A stretch of 64,000 nucleotides of DNA, taken from the NCBI GenBank assembly GCA_002840735.1, contig PHBY01000005.1, forward strand, positions 62,001-126,000, read 5' to 3'. The position numbers and the translations under genes were made by a program. This DNA comes from Chloroflexi bacterium HGW-Chloroflexi-2 (GTDB lineage: Bacteria > Chloroflexota > Anaerolineae > Anaerolineales > Anaerolineaceae). This document shows, piece by piece, positions 28,203 through 37,621 of the stretch. The first letter of the stretch is position 1. Each line of letters starts with the position of its first letter. The notes under the pieces are model-generated. The model did no database searches. It saw only the letters and a list, made by a program, of their open reading frames with translations, and was not told the origin of the DNA.

Positions 28203-29062
28203 CTCACCTCTTTTTTGGATGGTTTATCCAGATAACGATGCGCATAATACATCTGCAAGCCGTAAGTTAACCGTTTTTCGTGTAATTCGAACTGTTTGGA
28301 GGGAAGACGGGGCAATTTTTTCATCAGATCAGGAACTAATTTTCCCACTACATCCAATGTTGATTTTTGGGCTGCAAGGTCCTGCACTTTTTCATTAATC
28401 TCACTCAAAAAATCAATTTGATTGTGAACATCATCCAATGTAATCAGACCATCTCGGCCACTTACAAAAAAGTACTCCTGATATTTCTTAGAAAAGAGGG
28501 ATTTCAAATGCTCAATCCATAAGGGCAGATCCGCATCACTCAGAAAAGGTGTTTGTTTGCTAACCACAGCGTCTCCGAGGAACAGTACTTTTTCTTCTGG
28601 AAGATCAACCCAGATAGATCCATCCGCAATTCCGGGACGGTAATCCAATTCCACCAAATTCTCATCCCAGTGTAAAAACATATGGTCACTGAAGGTGATG
28701 TGAGGCGTACCCCAGCGGATGCTACCAAGACCATTGTAATTTTCCCATTCAGCACCCGCATCAAGTGTTTGCGCTTTGATGGAAGCAGGGCGATTTTGAA
28801 ACACATTGGCGGCTTCAATATGGCTGAGAATGGTGCATTCCATCGCTTTTGCACCCATTGAACGATCAATATGGGCATCCATCTGAACCAAAATGCGAGC
28901 AACACCGCCACCCAGATTGAGTAAAGATGAACGCCACGAGCGGGTGTCGTCCTGACGGAAGGGGGAATCCACCAGAATCAAGCCGTGTTCACGGCTGATG
29001 GCTCCCAAGGTGACACCTGGATAATGGGTTTCGATAAAGACTCGATTAACTATTTCTTGCAT
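28199..29062 (-). CDS. Metallo-beta-lactamase fold protein with altered metal motif
   Basis: A 287-residue protein. The overall pattern (ITLVDSPFRQDD, QMDAHIDRSMGAKAM, VLFLGDAVV) is that of an MBL-fold hydrolase, but the usual HxHxDH reads DAHIDR, so two metal-binding His are missing. The GD motif near 195 is kept. It may be a non-catalytic or single-metal variant. GAGG precedes the ATG. It is coupled to the asparaginase II gene downstream and follows the sensor kinase by nine bases. Confidence 0.6.
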   Translation of the reverse strand: MQEIVNRVFIETHYPGVTLGAISREHGLILVDSPFRQDDTRSWRSSLLNLGGGVARILVQMDAHIDRSMGAKAMECTILSHIEAANVFQNRPASIKAQTLDAGAEWENYNGLGSIRWGTPHITFSDHMFLHWDENLVELDYRPGIADGSIWVDLPEEKVLFLGDAVVSKQTPFLSDADLPLWIEHLKSLFSKKYQEYFFVSGRDGLITLDDVHNQIDFLSEINEKVQDLAAQKSTLDVVGKLVPDLMKKLPRLPSKQFELHEKRLTYGLQMYYAHRYLDKPSKKEVS

Positions 29063-29071
29063 TTAATACCT

Positions 29072-30646
29072 CTAAGCTTCAATTGTTAGTTCTTTTTTCA
29101 ATGGCAGCGAAATGTTAAACTGGCTACCCTGACCAATTGTACTATCTACCCAGATTTTACCATTGTGTGCATTAACTGCCAGCTTACAAAAAGCCAGTCC
29201 TAAACCAATTCCTTTTGGAAATGATTTGGCATCCAGACGGGTAAACTTGTTGAATATTCGATCCTGGGCTTCATCTGGAATGCCTGGACCACTATCTTTG
29301 ATCGAGATGAATAATTGTTCGCTATCTGAATTGGCAGACAGGAGAATATTCCCATCCAGTGGAGAGAATTTTATCGCATTTTCCAACAAATTAATGACAA
29401 CCCGTTTGAGCATGCCCTCATCAGCATATAGTTGAGGTAAATCCGGATGGACATGCAACGCTAAATTTTGACGTTTGCTGGATATGATTGGTTCTAAAGC
29501 CTCAACCGATTCCTGTATTAGGACATTCATGTTGACAAATTTTGGATTGGTGATGGGTTGACCTGCTTCAAGCCGTTTAATGTCCAGCAGTGAATTAATC
29601 AAACGCTGCATACGGTCAGTTGATCGCACGGCAATCTGGAAAACGGGTGTAATGGAAGAATTTTTGGGTAGAAGCGTATCCAGAATATCCAGGCTGGAGA
29701 TTATATTTGCCAGAGGTGAGCGTAAATCATGGTAAATCATAGACATCATATCTTCACGCAGCACATCCAATGCTTTTCGTTCAGAAATGTCTCGCAATGT
29801 CCATTGGATTAACTCTTTTTCATTAATGATGACTTTTCGAACATGAATTTCCACCGGGAAAATTTTCTGATCATGACACTGAAATTCAGACTCGTAATTT
29901 GCTGTCTCACCATTTTGCAGGTGAATGAAATTTTCCCCTACTTCATCCCAATTGACCAGGTGAAAATCCTGCATGGAAATCGATAATGGTCCGTTAAAAC
30001 TGGTGCCTACACAGTTGCGTGCTTGCCGGTTCGCTTCCAAAATATTTCCATCCCAATCAGTAATGATGATCGGATCAATACTGTCATCAAAAAGCTCCTG
30101 GTAGCGTTGGTTGCTCTCGTTTAAGGAAGCATAAAGAATGGCATTATGGATGGTTATACCAGACAGATCAGAAATGGTCTGCAATAATTCAAATTGATCC
30201 TGATTAAAAAAATCTGGTTTGGGATGAACGATCGTCAAAACACCGACCAATTGATCGCGAGCTTTTAATGCAATACAGATGGCTGATTTTGCTCCCGTCT
30301 TATTGGCTGCGTCATCTGGTCTGCGTAACCAGCGTTCGTCTTTGCTGGTATCAACAATCCAGACTGGTTCCTGGGTCTTGATCACCTGTCCAGCCAACCC
30401 ATAACTTAAAATAGTACGGATCTGATCAATTGTGTAGGGAACTAAATGCCCATCTGCAAAGATGGCAGCCACAAGCGGCTCCAGATCGTTATTGACGGCG
30501 ATCAAGCTACCACGTTCTGCACCTACATTTTCCATTGATAATTGAATTACTTTGGATAAAGCTTCCTCGAGTTCCAACGTTGTAGCCAATTCCCGGCTAA
30601 TTCGTAGAATTAATTCCAATGAGGTTTGGGTATTAGCAAGGCTCAT
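29072..30646 (-). CDS. GAF-PAS sensor histidine kinase
   Basis: A 524-residue soluble kinase. In order: GAF domain (about 10-165), PAS domain (about 175-290), HisKA with the phosphorylated His in MIYHDLRSPLANI (about residue 306), and HATPase_c with N box (NLLENAIKFSP), G1 (DSGPGIPDEAQDRIF) and G2 (GIGLGLAFCKL). No transmembrane segment is seen, so it senses an internal signal. No response regulator gene is adjacent. The start has an AGGA sequence. It heads a compact group with the MBL-fold and asparaginase II genes. Confidence 0.9.
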   Translation of the reverse strand: MSLANTQTSLELILRISRELATTLELEEALSKVIQLSMENVGAERGSLIAVNNDLEPLVAAIFADGHLVPYTIDQIRTILSYGLAGQVIKTQEPVWIVDTSKDERWLRRPDDAANKTGAKSAICIALKARDQLVGVLTIVHPKPDFFNQDQFELLQTISDLSGITIHNAILYASLNESNQRYQELFDDSIDPIIITDWDGNILEANRQARNCVGTSFNGPLSISMQDFHLVNWDEVGENFIHLQNGETANYESEFQCHDQKIFPVEIHVRKVIINEKELIQWTLRDISERKALDVLREDMMSMIYHDLRSPLANIISSLDILDTLLPKNSSITPVFQIAVRSTDRMQRLINSLLDIKRLEAGQPITNPKFVNMNVLIQESVEALEPIISSKRQNLALHVHPDLPQLYADEGMLKRVVINLLENAIKFSPLDGNILLSANSDSEQLFISIKDSGPGIPDEAQDRIFNKFTRLDAKSFPKGIGLGLAFCKLAVNAHNGKIWVDSTIGQGSQFNISLPLKKELTIEA

Positions 30647-30778
30647 AATTCATCCTATGAAATCGAAACACCACAAAAAATGAATAGGGTTATTACACCA
30701 ACCTGAAGACTGGTTTGACTTGTAATTCGCCTGGAAAATCGCGCTGATTGTCTGAGATTTAGTATAGCATAAAGAGAT

Positions 30779-31597
30779 TTACGCATCGGTCTGCTCGTTG
30801 GTTTGGTAATTATATTGATTGCGGATTGCCTGGCAGCGAGGGCAGTTTGGTTTTTCACAGAGGAGGGAAAAAGGTTCGCTTTGTATGATGGGAACGAGGA
30901 TCTCTACCATCTCTTGTAGCGGAATGGCCTTGATGGTTGCCTCACCGATTTTTGTCATTATCGTGATTTTTGCAAAGTGATCCGTTGCCTGGTTAAAACC
31001 ATCGGAGCAACCAGGAAAACCAGGACATTCATAGATCGCGCCTGGTGTCAGCGCCCAACGAATGAATGATTTTCTACCTGCTTTTTGTTCTGCCAGATGA
31101 ATGCTGGTGTTAACAGTATGATCAACTCCCATTAACAGCACATATCCCTGGTGGTCTAACAGCCATTGAATAGGAGCTAAAGGCTCTTCCAGTGATTGTA
31201 GTTCAATGGCTTCGGAGAGATGAATACCAGAAAATGAAAGTATTGGGTGAGTGGATCGCTGAGCCTGCGGATGTAAACGGACCTTCTCAGCCAGGCTTCC
31301 CATCAATCGATCAGCTGGCATATCCTGAGTATAAAACTCCGCCATCTTATTGAGATTATGCCCGGATCCATATTCGAGACCATTGTTTCCAGGTCCGGTC
31401 TCAGGAATGATCATGCTTTTATAAGTGAATGTTGGCGACATTAGGGAGTGAAAACTCGCCAGGGTAGCACCCAATAGGGTATCGGCGCCACCTCGAACCT
31501 CTCCAAAGGAAGATAGAGATGCATGCAGGATGACTGGCTTGTTTTGATCGATTTCGAGTTTCTTAAAGCCTGTAATTAAATCACGATATGAAAGCAT
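30779..31597 (-). CDS. AAC(3)-family acetyltransferase-like protein
   Basis: A 272-residue protein of the aminoglycoside 3-N-acetyltransferase/FrbF/YokD family. Visible pieces are VILHASLSSFGEVRGGADTL, SPTFTY, RSTHPILSFSG and GVDHTVNTSIHLAE, which form the acetyl-CoA pocket with its His. Many chromosomal members acetylate natural small molecules and do not give resistance. GGAGG lies before the ATG. No mobile-element context, so an acquired resistance gene is unlikely. Confidence 0.8.
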   Translation of the reverse strand: MLSYRDLITGFKKLEIDQNKPVILHASLSSFGEVRGGADTLLGATLASFHSLMSPTFTYKSMIIPETGPGNNGLEYGSGHNLNKMAEFYTQDMPADRLMGSLAEKVRLHPQAQRSTHPILSFSGIHLSEAIELQSLEEPLAPIQWLLDHQGYVLLMGVDHTVNTSIHLAEQKAGRKSFIRWALTPGAIYECPGFPGCSDGFNQATDHFAKITIMTKIGEATIKAIPLQEMVEILVPIIQSEPFSLLCEKPNCPRCQAIRNQYNYQTNEQTDA

Positions 31598-31692
31598 TCA
31601 TCCTCCCTCCCGGAGAATTGCACGGTGAAGTCATGGCTATAGCCATTATTATAAATCAGATTAGATTGAGAAGATGGATGGAAGTCTCCATC

Positions 31693-32391
31693 TTAGGGGC
31701 AGATCGGTATTTCTGGTGGAGATTGGTTGGCATCCAGCATGATATTAAAATAGGGAGAAGGATCGAGGGTGTTTTCAATCATGGTTTCATTTAAGAACTG
31801 ACCGTCGCCATCATCTTCAATAATGGAGAAATGTAGATGAACCCCGGTTGGATTTCCAGGTGAGCCTGAAAAATTACCCTGATAGCCTAACAAAGTTCCT
31901 GCTTTTACGAAAACTTCACTGGTACCAGGCGGAAAATCCTCTGAAATAAAATCATTGCCCTGTTCATCAGCCATATGGGTGTAATAGGTCCAGATTTGGC
32001 GGTCCGGCTGAAGTGGATCTGAGGGGATGCGAATAATGACGGTTGATTTCCAATCAGATTGGCGGGTTAAATAGCCATCATAGGCAGCGTAGATAGGTGT
32101 GATCCCGTTTTTCGTACCTCCAAAGATATCCAATCCTGAATGCCGGTGGCCTGGTCGAAAGGAGTCATCCCAAAGAAAACCAATGTAACCACTGGTCGGC
32201 ATGCTGAATGGCGCATCGCTACAGTGATCACCAGCCAAAACAGCCCACTCGGGGTGGTTTTCGGCATGCCGGATCCATTCCATTACTCGTCCGGAGCGAC
32301 TGGTTGTATCCATGCGATCAAATAGGAAAAAATATGCCAGTGCCACTACAAGTATAACGAAGAAAACCAGACCAACAATGGATTTTTTCAA
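31693..32391 (-). CDS. Membrane-anchored M23 metallopeptidase
   Basis: A 232-residue protein. The proposed start is TTG 32391, which overlaps the miaB-like stop as TTGA. The longer frame from 32430 adds 13 residues that spoil the signal anchor. Residues 1-25 form a transmembrane anchor (KKSIVGLVFFVILVVALAYF). The lysostaphin-type domain has HSGLD (His-x3-Asp zinc ligands) and VHLHFSI (His-x-His). Such enzymes cut peptidoglycan cross-bridges. Coupled to the tRNA-modifying gene upstream. Confidence 0.82.
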   Translation of the reverse strand: MKKSIVGLVFFVILVVALAYFFLFDRMDTTSRSGRVMEWIRHAENHPEWAVLAGDHCSDAPFSMPTSGYIGFLWDDSFRPGHRHSGLDIFGGTKNGITPIYAAYDGYLTRQSDWKSTVIIRIPSDPLQPDRQIWTYYTHMADEQGNDFISEDFPPGTSEVFVKAGTLLGYQGNFSGSPGNPTGVHLHFSIIEDDGDGQFLNETMIENTLDPSPYFNIMLDANQSPPEIPICP

Positions 32392-33707
32392 GAAACCAGA
32401 TGACCCAACATAGACCAGGGACCGGTCCAATCAATCTGTACCGGAAGAAGCTTACCTCGCAATTCATCCTGACTTTCAACAAAAACCAATTTGTTGGTTT
32501 CTGTGCGTCCGCGCCAGCGTTCTTTTTTACTTTTTTCCTCGAACAATACCGGTACAGTTTGGTCCTGGTAGGTGACATGAATCGCAGCGACGATGCTTTC
32601 CTGCAAGTCTTCCAACAGGCGGAAACGTCGCCATTTTTCTTCATCCGGCACATCATCCTCCATCCGGCGGGCAGATACAGTGCCAGTACGTGGGGAGTAG
32701 CGTGCCAGATGGGCAACATCGAGTTTAAGATCGGCAAGAAGATCGTAGGTGTCCTGGAATTGTCCTTCGGTTTCACCAGGAAATCCGACAATGATATCGG
32801 TTGCGATGGAGACTCCCGGAACGCGATCTCGTATCCGGCTTACCAAATCACGATATTGCTGATTGGTGTAACCTCTATGCATGTTCTCAAGAACCTGATC
32901 ATTCCCAGCCTGGATGGGAACTTCGATGTGCGGCATCACCTTTGGATATTCTGCCACAACATTAAGTAATTCATCCGTCATGTAATTGGGGTGCGAGGTC
33001 AGGAAACGAATCCGCTCCAGACCATCAATGGTGTGTAAACGGCGCAACATACCCGCCAGGGTGGGATAATCGGTTTGATCCAATCCATAGCGATCGACAA
33101 TTTGCCCCAATAAGGTAATTTCTTTAACCCCTTGAGCAACCAATGCATTTGCTTCTGAAAGAATCTCTTGAGGGTCTCTGCTTTTTTCAATGCCACGACG
33201 ATAAGGAATGATGCAATATGTACAGGCATGCGAACAACCCAATACCACCGGTACGAAGCTGGAGACCAGATTGCCTTGATCACTATCCGGAATCACCAGG
33301 TCTCCATCCATGTATGCAAAGCGAGTCAGCGTTTCATCCAGTTCGTGGGACTTGCCTTCCTTCTCCAACAGGTGCTTAATGAGAGGCGCGGGATCCGAAG
33401 GGGGAGAAAAGACATCAACGAAGGGAAAACGTTTTTTGAGTTTGGGATTATCTTTGACGCCAACCAGGCAACCCATTAGATTAATCACCAGATCCGGATT
33501 TTTCGTTTTGAGTGGTTTGAGTGAGCTTAATCGTCCGATCGCTTTATCTTCAGCACTCTGGCGTACCACACAGGTATTCAGAATAATGACATCTGCATCA
33601 ACTGGTTTGTCCGTATTGTGATAACCTAATTTTTCTAATGATGAAGCCACACGCATGGAATCGGCGACATTCATCTGGCAACCTTCAGTCCAAATATGAT
33701 ATTTCAT
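32388..33707 (-). CDS. MiaB-family tRNA methylthiotransferase
   Basis: A 439-residue radical SAM methylthiotransferase that adds a methylthio group to an adenosine next to the tRNA anticodon. The N-terminal domain has three Cys (EGCQMN, NTCVVR, GCLVG) for the auxiliary 4Fe-4S cluster. The radical SAM motif is C-x3-C-x2-C in GCSHACTYC. A TRAM-like C-terminus follows. The start is ATG 33707: it gives the normal MKYHIWTEGCQMN start and lies seven bases after a TATAAT box. The open frame extends upstream to a TTG without support. Confidence 0.88.
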   Translation of the reverse strand: MKYHIWTEGCQMNVADSMRVASSLEKLGYHNTDKPVDADVIILNTCVVRQSAEDKAIGRLSSLKPLKTKNPDLVINLMGCLVGVKDNPKLKKRFPFVDVFSPPSDPAPLIKHLLEKEGKSHELDETLTRFAYMDGDLVIPDSDQGNLVSSFVPVVLGCSHACTYCIIPYRRGIEKSRDPQEILSEANALVAQGVKEITLLGQIVDRYGLDQTDYPTLAGMLRRLHTIDGLERIRFLTSHPNYMTDELLNVVAEYPKVMPHIEVPIQAGNDQVLENMHRGYTNQQYRDLVSRIRDRVPGVSIATDIIVGFPGETEGQFQDTYDLLADLKLDVAHLARYSPRTGTVSARRMEDDVPDEEKWRRFRLLEDLQESIVAAIHVTYQDQTVPVLFEEKSKKERWRGRTETNKLVFVESQDELRGKLLPVQIDWTGPWSMLGHLVS

Positions 33708-33720
33708 GGGGGCAATTATA
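33708..33720 (-). promoter_or_regulatory. Leaderless-type -10 box of the MiaB-like gene
   Basis: On the minus strand TG-T-TATAAT (perfect extended -10), seven bases (TGCCCCC) and then ATG. No Shine-Dalgarno sequence is present. Confidence 0.6.
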
Positions 33721-33833
33721 ACAAGAATTTTAGAAATAAGTTTACTAAAATTGTCCAAATTAGATTCGGATATCTATTTTTAAATATCTCTATAATGAAT
33801 AATAGCTATTTAAAAAAAGGAATTTATTGAGAC

Positions 33834-34781
33834 ATGAATACGAAGCATTTATTAAGAACCTTTATTATCTTTGATCTCATTATTTTGATTTTATTATTAC
33901 CATTTTTGTTGCTCAACAAAGAAAAAATGGAAATAAATGATACGGTTCGTTCAATGTCTGATGAAGATTTTATTGAACTCTCCGAGGGGTATGTTCATTA
34001 TGAATTGGCTGGACCTGCTGACGGTGAGTTAGTTGTTTTGGTGCATGGATTCTCTGTCCCTGGGTATATCTGGGATTCAACCACGTTGGGATTGGTTGAT
34101 CAGGGCTATCGGGTATTGAGGTTTGATCTATATGGACGTGGTTTATCAGATCGACCAAAAGTTGAGTACGATTTGGATCTTTTTGTGCAGCAAATTGGTG
34201 AACTGACGGAAAAGATTGTTCCCAATGAGGTTTTTCATCTGGTGGGACTATCGATGGGTGCGCCAATCGCTACCTCATTTGCCAATGATAAACCTGAAAT
34301 CGTCAAAACAATTACCCTGATCGCACCGGAAGTTTTAGCCGTAAAAGAAGCGGACATATTTCCAATGAATGTACCACTGTTAGGAGAATGGATTGTGGGT
34401 GTTTATCTTGTGCCGTTCCATTTACCTCAATCTCAGTTGGATGATTTTTATCGACCGGAAAAATTTCCTGGATGGGAGGAGAGATACTTACAGCAATTGG
34501 AATATAAAGGATTTAAATATGCTATTCTTTCCACCATTCGTAATCTCGTCAAAATGGAACCATTGGTTGAATATGAAGAATTGAATAGCCATGGTATTCC
34601 ATCCCTGCTGATTTGGGGAACGGAAGACAAAAGTGTTTCTTACGAAGCGATAGTGAAACTTATGGAAGTCATTCCTGAGATAGAAACATTGTTTGTTGAT
34701 GAAACAGGACATATTCCAAATGTTGAAAAGCCAGAGATCGTAAATCCAGCGCTCATTCAATTTTTCGAAACAGTGGAGTAA
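33834..34781 (+). CDS. Membrane-anchored alpha/beta hydrolase
   Basis: A 315-residue protein with an N-terminal transmembrane anchor (about 8-27). The alpha/beta hydrolase domain has oxyanion loop VLVHGFSVPGY, nucleophile Ser in GLSMGAP, acid Asp in WGTEDKSV, and His in TGHIPNVEKPE. It could be an esterase, lipase or epoxide-hydrolase-type enzyme at the outer face of the membrane. AAGGA lies twelve bases upstream of the ATG; a TATAAT sequence is further upstream. Substrate unknown. Confidence 0.8.
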   Translation: MNTKHLLRTFIIFDLIILILLLPFLLLNKEKMEINDTVRSMSDEDFIELSEGYVHYELAGPADGELVVLVHGFSVPGYIWDSTTLGLVDQGYRVLRFDLYGRGLSDRPKVEYDLDLFVQQIGELTEKIVPNEVFHLVGLSMGAPIATSFANDKPEIVKTITLIAPEVLAVKEADIFPMNVPLLGEWIVGVYLVPFHLPQSQLDDFYRPEKFPGWEERYLQQLEYKGFKYAILSTIRNLVKMEPLVEYEELNSHGIPSLLIWGTEDKSVSYEAIVKLMEVIPEIETLFVDETGHIPNVEKPEIVNPALIQFFETVE

Positions 34782-34871
34782 TACAAGCTTACTCAAAGGA
34801 AAATTTTTCCCGAAAAACGAAATATATTGAGTGAGATGATATAAACTCATCAATTTTTCATAAAATACTGT

Positions 34872-34884
34872 TAGAATCGAGCCC
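34872..34884 (+). promoter_or_regulatory. Leaderless-type -10 box of the C39-like peptidase gene
   Basis: TG-T-TAGAAT (34872-34877, extended -10), seven bases (CGAGCCC), then ATG at 34885. No ribosome binding site. Confidence 0.55.
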
Positions 34885-36150
34885 ATGAATAAATGGACTT
34901 CGAAGAAAATTTATGGATTAGCGATCAGCCTGGTTTTAGTGGCTGTCCTTTTAATTGTGTTGGTTATCGGTTATTACAATCGAGATTCCTGGCGATTGGA
35001 GGTCCTTCAGACTTACATCAGGGGTGTTATCAACCCTGTTAGCTCAATTCCAACAGCTGTACAGGTTGCGACGGAGGAAAATCATACACCCATTGCGGTT
35101 ATGCCATCGGCCACCATTACGCCCACCAGACCTGCTGTGACAGAAACGCCGGTGGTGGTTCAAACTGCCCTACCTACACCTACCAGCACACCCATCCCGG
35201 AGCGCGTGCTTTTATCCTCCCCAGCTTATGAGAAGCAGGATATCAACAATTGTGGTCCAGCTACCCTGGCGATGTATCTCCGTTATTATGGTTGGGAAGG
35301 GGATCAGTTTACCATTTCGGATTTAATAAAACCGATTCCACAGGATAGAAATGTCAACGTGGAAGAGTTGGATCATTATGTGCGAAATTACGCAGGTTGG
35401 TTGCAGACCATTTACCGGGTCGGTGGAGATATTGATTTGCTGAAGGAATTGATCGCTGCTGGTATCCCGGTGATGATCGAAGAATCCTTCAAATTTGATG
35501 AAAGCTATTGGCCAAACGATGATAAATGGGCCGGACATTATTTTCTGGTGACTGGATATGACGATCAATTAAAGGCCTTTATGGGGCAGGATTCTTATTA
35601 TGGAGCGGATCGTTGGGTGAATTATGACGATCTGAAAAAACAATGGCAATCGTTCAATTATGTTTACACGATCATTTTTCTTCCAGAACAGGAAGAAACA
35701 GTGAAATCAATTTTAGGTGAACAATGGGATCGGGATGCGAATCGACAGTACGCACTGGAGAAATCCCGGCAGGAAACTGAATCTGATCCTAACAATGTGT
35801 ACACCTGGTTCAATCTGGGAACAAATCTGGTATATTTCAGTGAATATCGCGAAGCGACTCTGGCTTTTGACCGTGCCCGAGAGATTGGTTGGCCACAAAG
35901 GATGCTGCGCTACCAATTCAGTCCTTTCATGGCGTATTTTCACTCCCTGCGGAATGAGGATTTGATGGTGCTGGTAGATTATGCTTTGGAGCGAACACCC
36001 AATTCTGAGGAAGCATTGCTTTGGAAGGGCTGGGGAAAGTATCGAGCTGGTAATAAAGAAGAAGCGATCTCATTATTTCTGCAAGCTTTGGAAGCACATC
36101 CGGGATATGAAGATGCAAACTACGCGATTAATTATGTGAACGAAAATTAG
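34885..36150 (+). CDS. Membrane-anchored C39-like peptidase with TPR domain
   Basis: A 421-residue protein. Residues 10-30 are a transmembrane anchor, followed by a Thr/Pro-rich linker (to about 107). The papain-like C39_2 domain has Cys123 in NNCGPATLAMYL, His218 in GHYFLVTGYDD, and Asp236 after it. The C-terminal 170 residues hold tetratricopeptide-like repeats (TWFNLGTNLVYFSEYREATLAFDRAREIG and EALLWKGWGKYRAGNKEEAISLF). C39 enzymes cut at double-Gly leader sites or act on surface peptides. Here the catalytic domain would face outside. Eight bases before the next gene, a zinc-peptidase-like protein. Confidence 0.8.
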   Translation: MNKWTSKKIYGLAISLVLVAVLLIVLVIGYYNRDSWRLEVLQTYIRGVINPVSSIPTAVQVATEENHTPIAVMPSATITPTRPAVTETPVVVQTALPTPTSTPIPERVLLSSPAYEKQDINNCGPATLAMYLRYYGWEGDQFTISDLIKPIPQDRNVNVEELDHYVRNYAGWLQTIYRVGGDIDLLKELIAAGIPVMIEESFKFDESYWPNDDKWAGHYFLVTGYDDQLKAFMGQDSYYGADRWVNYDDLKKQWQSFNYVYTIIFLPEQEETVKSILGEQWDRDANRQYALEKSRQETESDPNNVYTWFNLGTNLVYFSEYREATLAFDRAREIGWPQRMLRYQFSPFMAYFHSLRNEDLMVLVDYALERTPNSEEALLWKGWGKYRAGNKEEAISLFLQALEAHPGYEDANYAINYVNEN

Positions 36151-36158
36151 GAAAGAAT

Positions 36159-37613
36159 ATGGAAAAGAAAAATATCTGGATTGTTGCAATAGTTGTGGTG
36201 GTAATGGTCGTTTTATGTTGTTGCGCTGTTCTGGTGGCTTCTGGAGCGACCTATGCAATTCTAAAACCACAAGAGACTTCTCAAAATATGAATGAACCGG
36301 TTGAATCAACTTTTTCGCCAACCAGAGAACCGGTCACGCTCCCGACCATTGATCTCGATCCAGATGGTGAGGAGCAGGATAACCCATCACCCACGCAGGA
36401 AAATCAGTCCAATATCCCTGGAGAAATTCTAGCCCAAATGGAAAAAATTGAGCGGGAAGTAGAGGGACTGCGTGGATTGCCGCGTGCAAATGATCTGGAT
36501 CGAAAGACGCTGACAACTGAGGAATTGCGTCAAAGGGTAATGGAAGATTTTTTTGTAGATTACACGGAGGAAGATGTCCGGCAGGATGCCTTGATCCTCA
36601 ATTTGTTTGGGTTAATTGACAGAGACTATGATCTCTATGAATTATTCGTCGAACTCTATAGTGAGCAGATTGCTGGTTTCTATGACGATGAAACTAAGGA
36701 AATGGTGGTTGTCCAGGGCGATAAATTTGCTGGTCCGGAACGAATGACCTACGCGCATGAATACACCCATGCTTTACAGGATTCCCAATATAATCTCAAT
36801 GATGGATTGAAACTGGATGATGATACCTGTGAATTGGACTCAGAGTACTGCGCTGCAGTGACCGCTCTCGTGGAAGGGGATGCTTCTTTTACTGAGACTC
36901 AATGGTTTCTGGAACATTCCAGTCTGAAAGATAAACAGGAAGTTCTAAAATATTATCAGGAGTACGCCAGCCCGATCTTTGATAATACGCCTGCATTTTT
37001 ACAGGAAGATTTAATATTTCCATATGTCAAAGGTCTTGCATTTGTCACCCAATTATATGAAGAAGGTGGGTATGCTGCCATAGATGCTGCGTATCTCAAT
37101 CCACCGGTTTCCACCGAACAGATCATGCATCCGGAGCGTTACCCGGATGATCAGCCCATTAAGATTGAATTGGATGACTTTACATCTTTATTAGGCGCTG
37201 GTTGGGAAGAAATCGATCGCAACACCATGGGAGAATGGTATACCTACCTCATTTTGGGGAAACCGTTATCCAGCGATTGGGCATTAGAGGAAGAAATGGC
37301 TTTATCTGCGGCGGAAGGCTGGGGTGGGGATCAGTATCTGGTATATCACCATTTTGAGAATGATGAAGATGTGCTCATATTCTTGAGCGAATGGGACACT
37401 CAGCCCGATGCCGATGAATTCTGGCTGGCTTTTTCCGAGTACGCTATCAAACGCTGGGGAAACACTACCCAACGGACCGATACAAAATTGAGCTGGGAAC
37501 TGGAATCGGAAACAGTGATTATTAGCCGGCAAACCGATCAAGTCCTGTGGATCATTGCCCCAAATCTGGATCTGGCTGAGGAACTAGCAACCCAATTTCC
37601 TGAATTTCATTAG
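36159..37613 (+). CDS. Membrane-anchored putative zinc metallopeptidase
   Basis: A 484-residue protein. Residues 7-34 are a hydrophobic anchor, with three Cys at 20-22. A Pro/Thr linker follows. A zinc motif HEYTH is at residues 200-204 (AHEYTHALQD) and Glu239 in VEGDAS is a fitting third ligand, so it looks like a gluzincin. I do not recognise a named family. Later segments (FPYVKGLAFVTQLYEEGGYAAIDAAY, PPVSTEQIMHPERY) recur in uncharacterised bacterial proteins of this kind. AGGAAAG precedes the ATG. Co-transcribed with the C39-like peptidase. Confidence 0.7.
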   Translation: MEKKNIWIVAIVVVVMVVLCCCAVLVASGATYAILKPQETSQNMNEPVESTFSPTREPVTLPTIDLDPDGEEQDNPSPTQENQSNIPGEILAQMEKIEREVEGLRGLPRANDLDRKTLTTEELRQRVMEDFFVDYTEEDVRQDALILNLFGLIDRDYDLYELFVELYSEQIAGFYDDETKEMVVVQGDKFAGPERMTYAHEYTHALQDSQYNLNDGLKLDDDTCELDSEYCAAVTALVEGDASFTETQWFLEHSSLKDKQEVLKYYQEYASPIFDNTPAFLQEDLIFPYVKGLAFVTQLYEEGGYAAIDAAYLNPPVSTEQIMHPERYPDDQPIKIELDDFTSLLGAGWEEIDRNTMGEWYTYLILGKPLSSDWALEEEMALSAAEGWGGDQYLVYHHFENDEDVLIFLSEWDTQPDADEFWLAFSEYAIKRWGNTTQRTDTKLSWELESETVIISRQTDQVLWIIAPNLDLAEELATQFPEFH

Positions 37614-37621
37614 GAGAGAAA

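Noticed and set aside
30779-31597. Acquired aminoglycoside resistance gene
   Set aside because: Only family-level similarity to AAC(3); no mobile context and no unusual base composition. Many members act on other compounds.
32318-32969. Open frames of 157 and 189 codons inside the MiaB-like gene (both strands)
   Set aside because: Overlap the well-supported radical SAM gene completely and show no family pattern.
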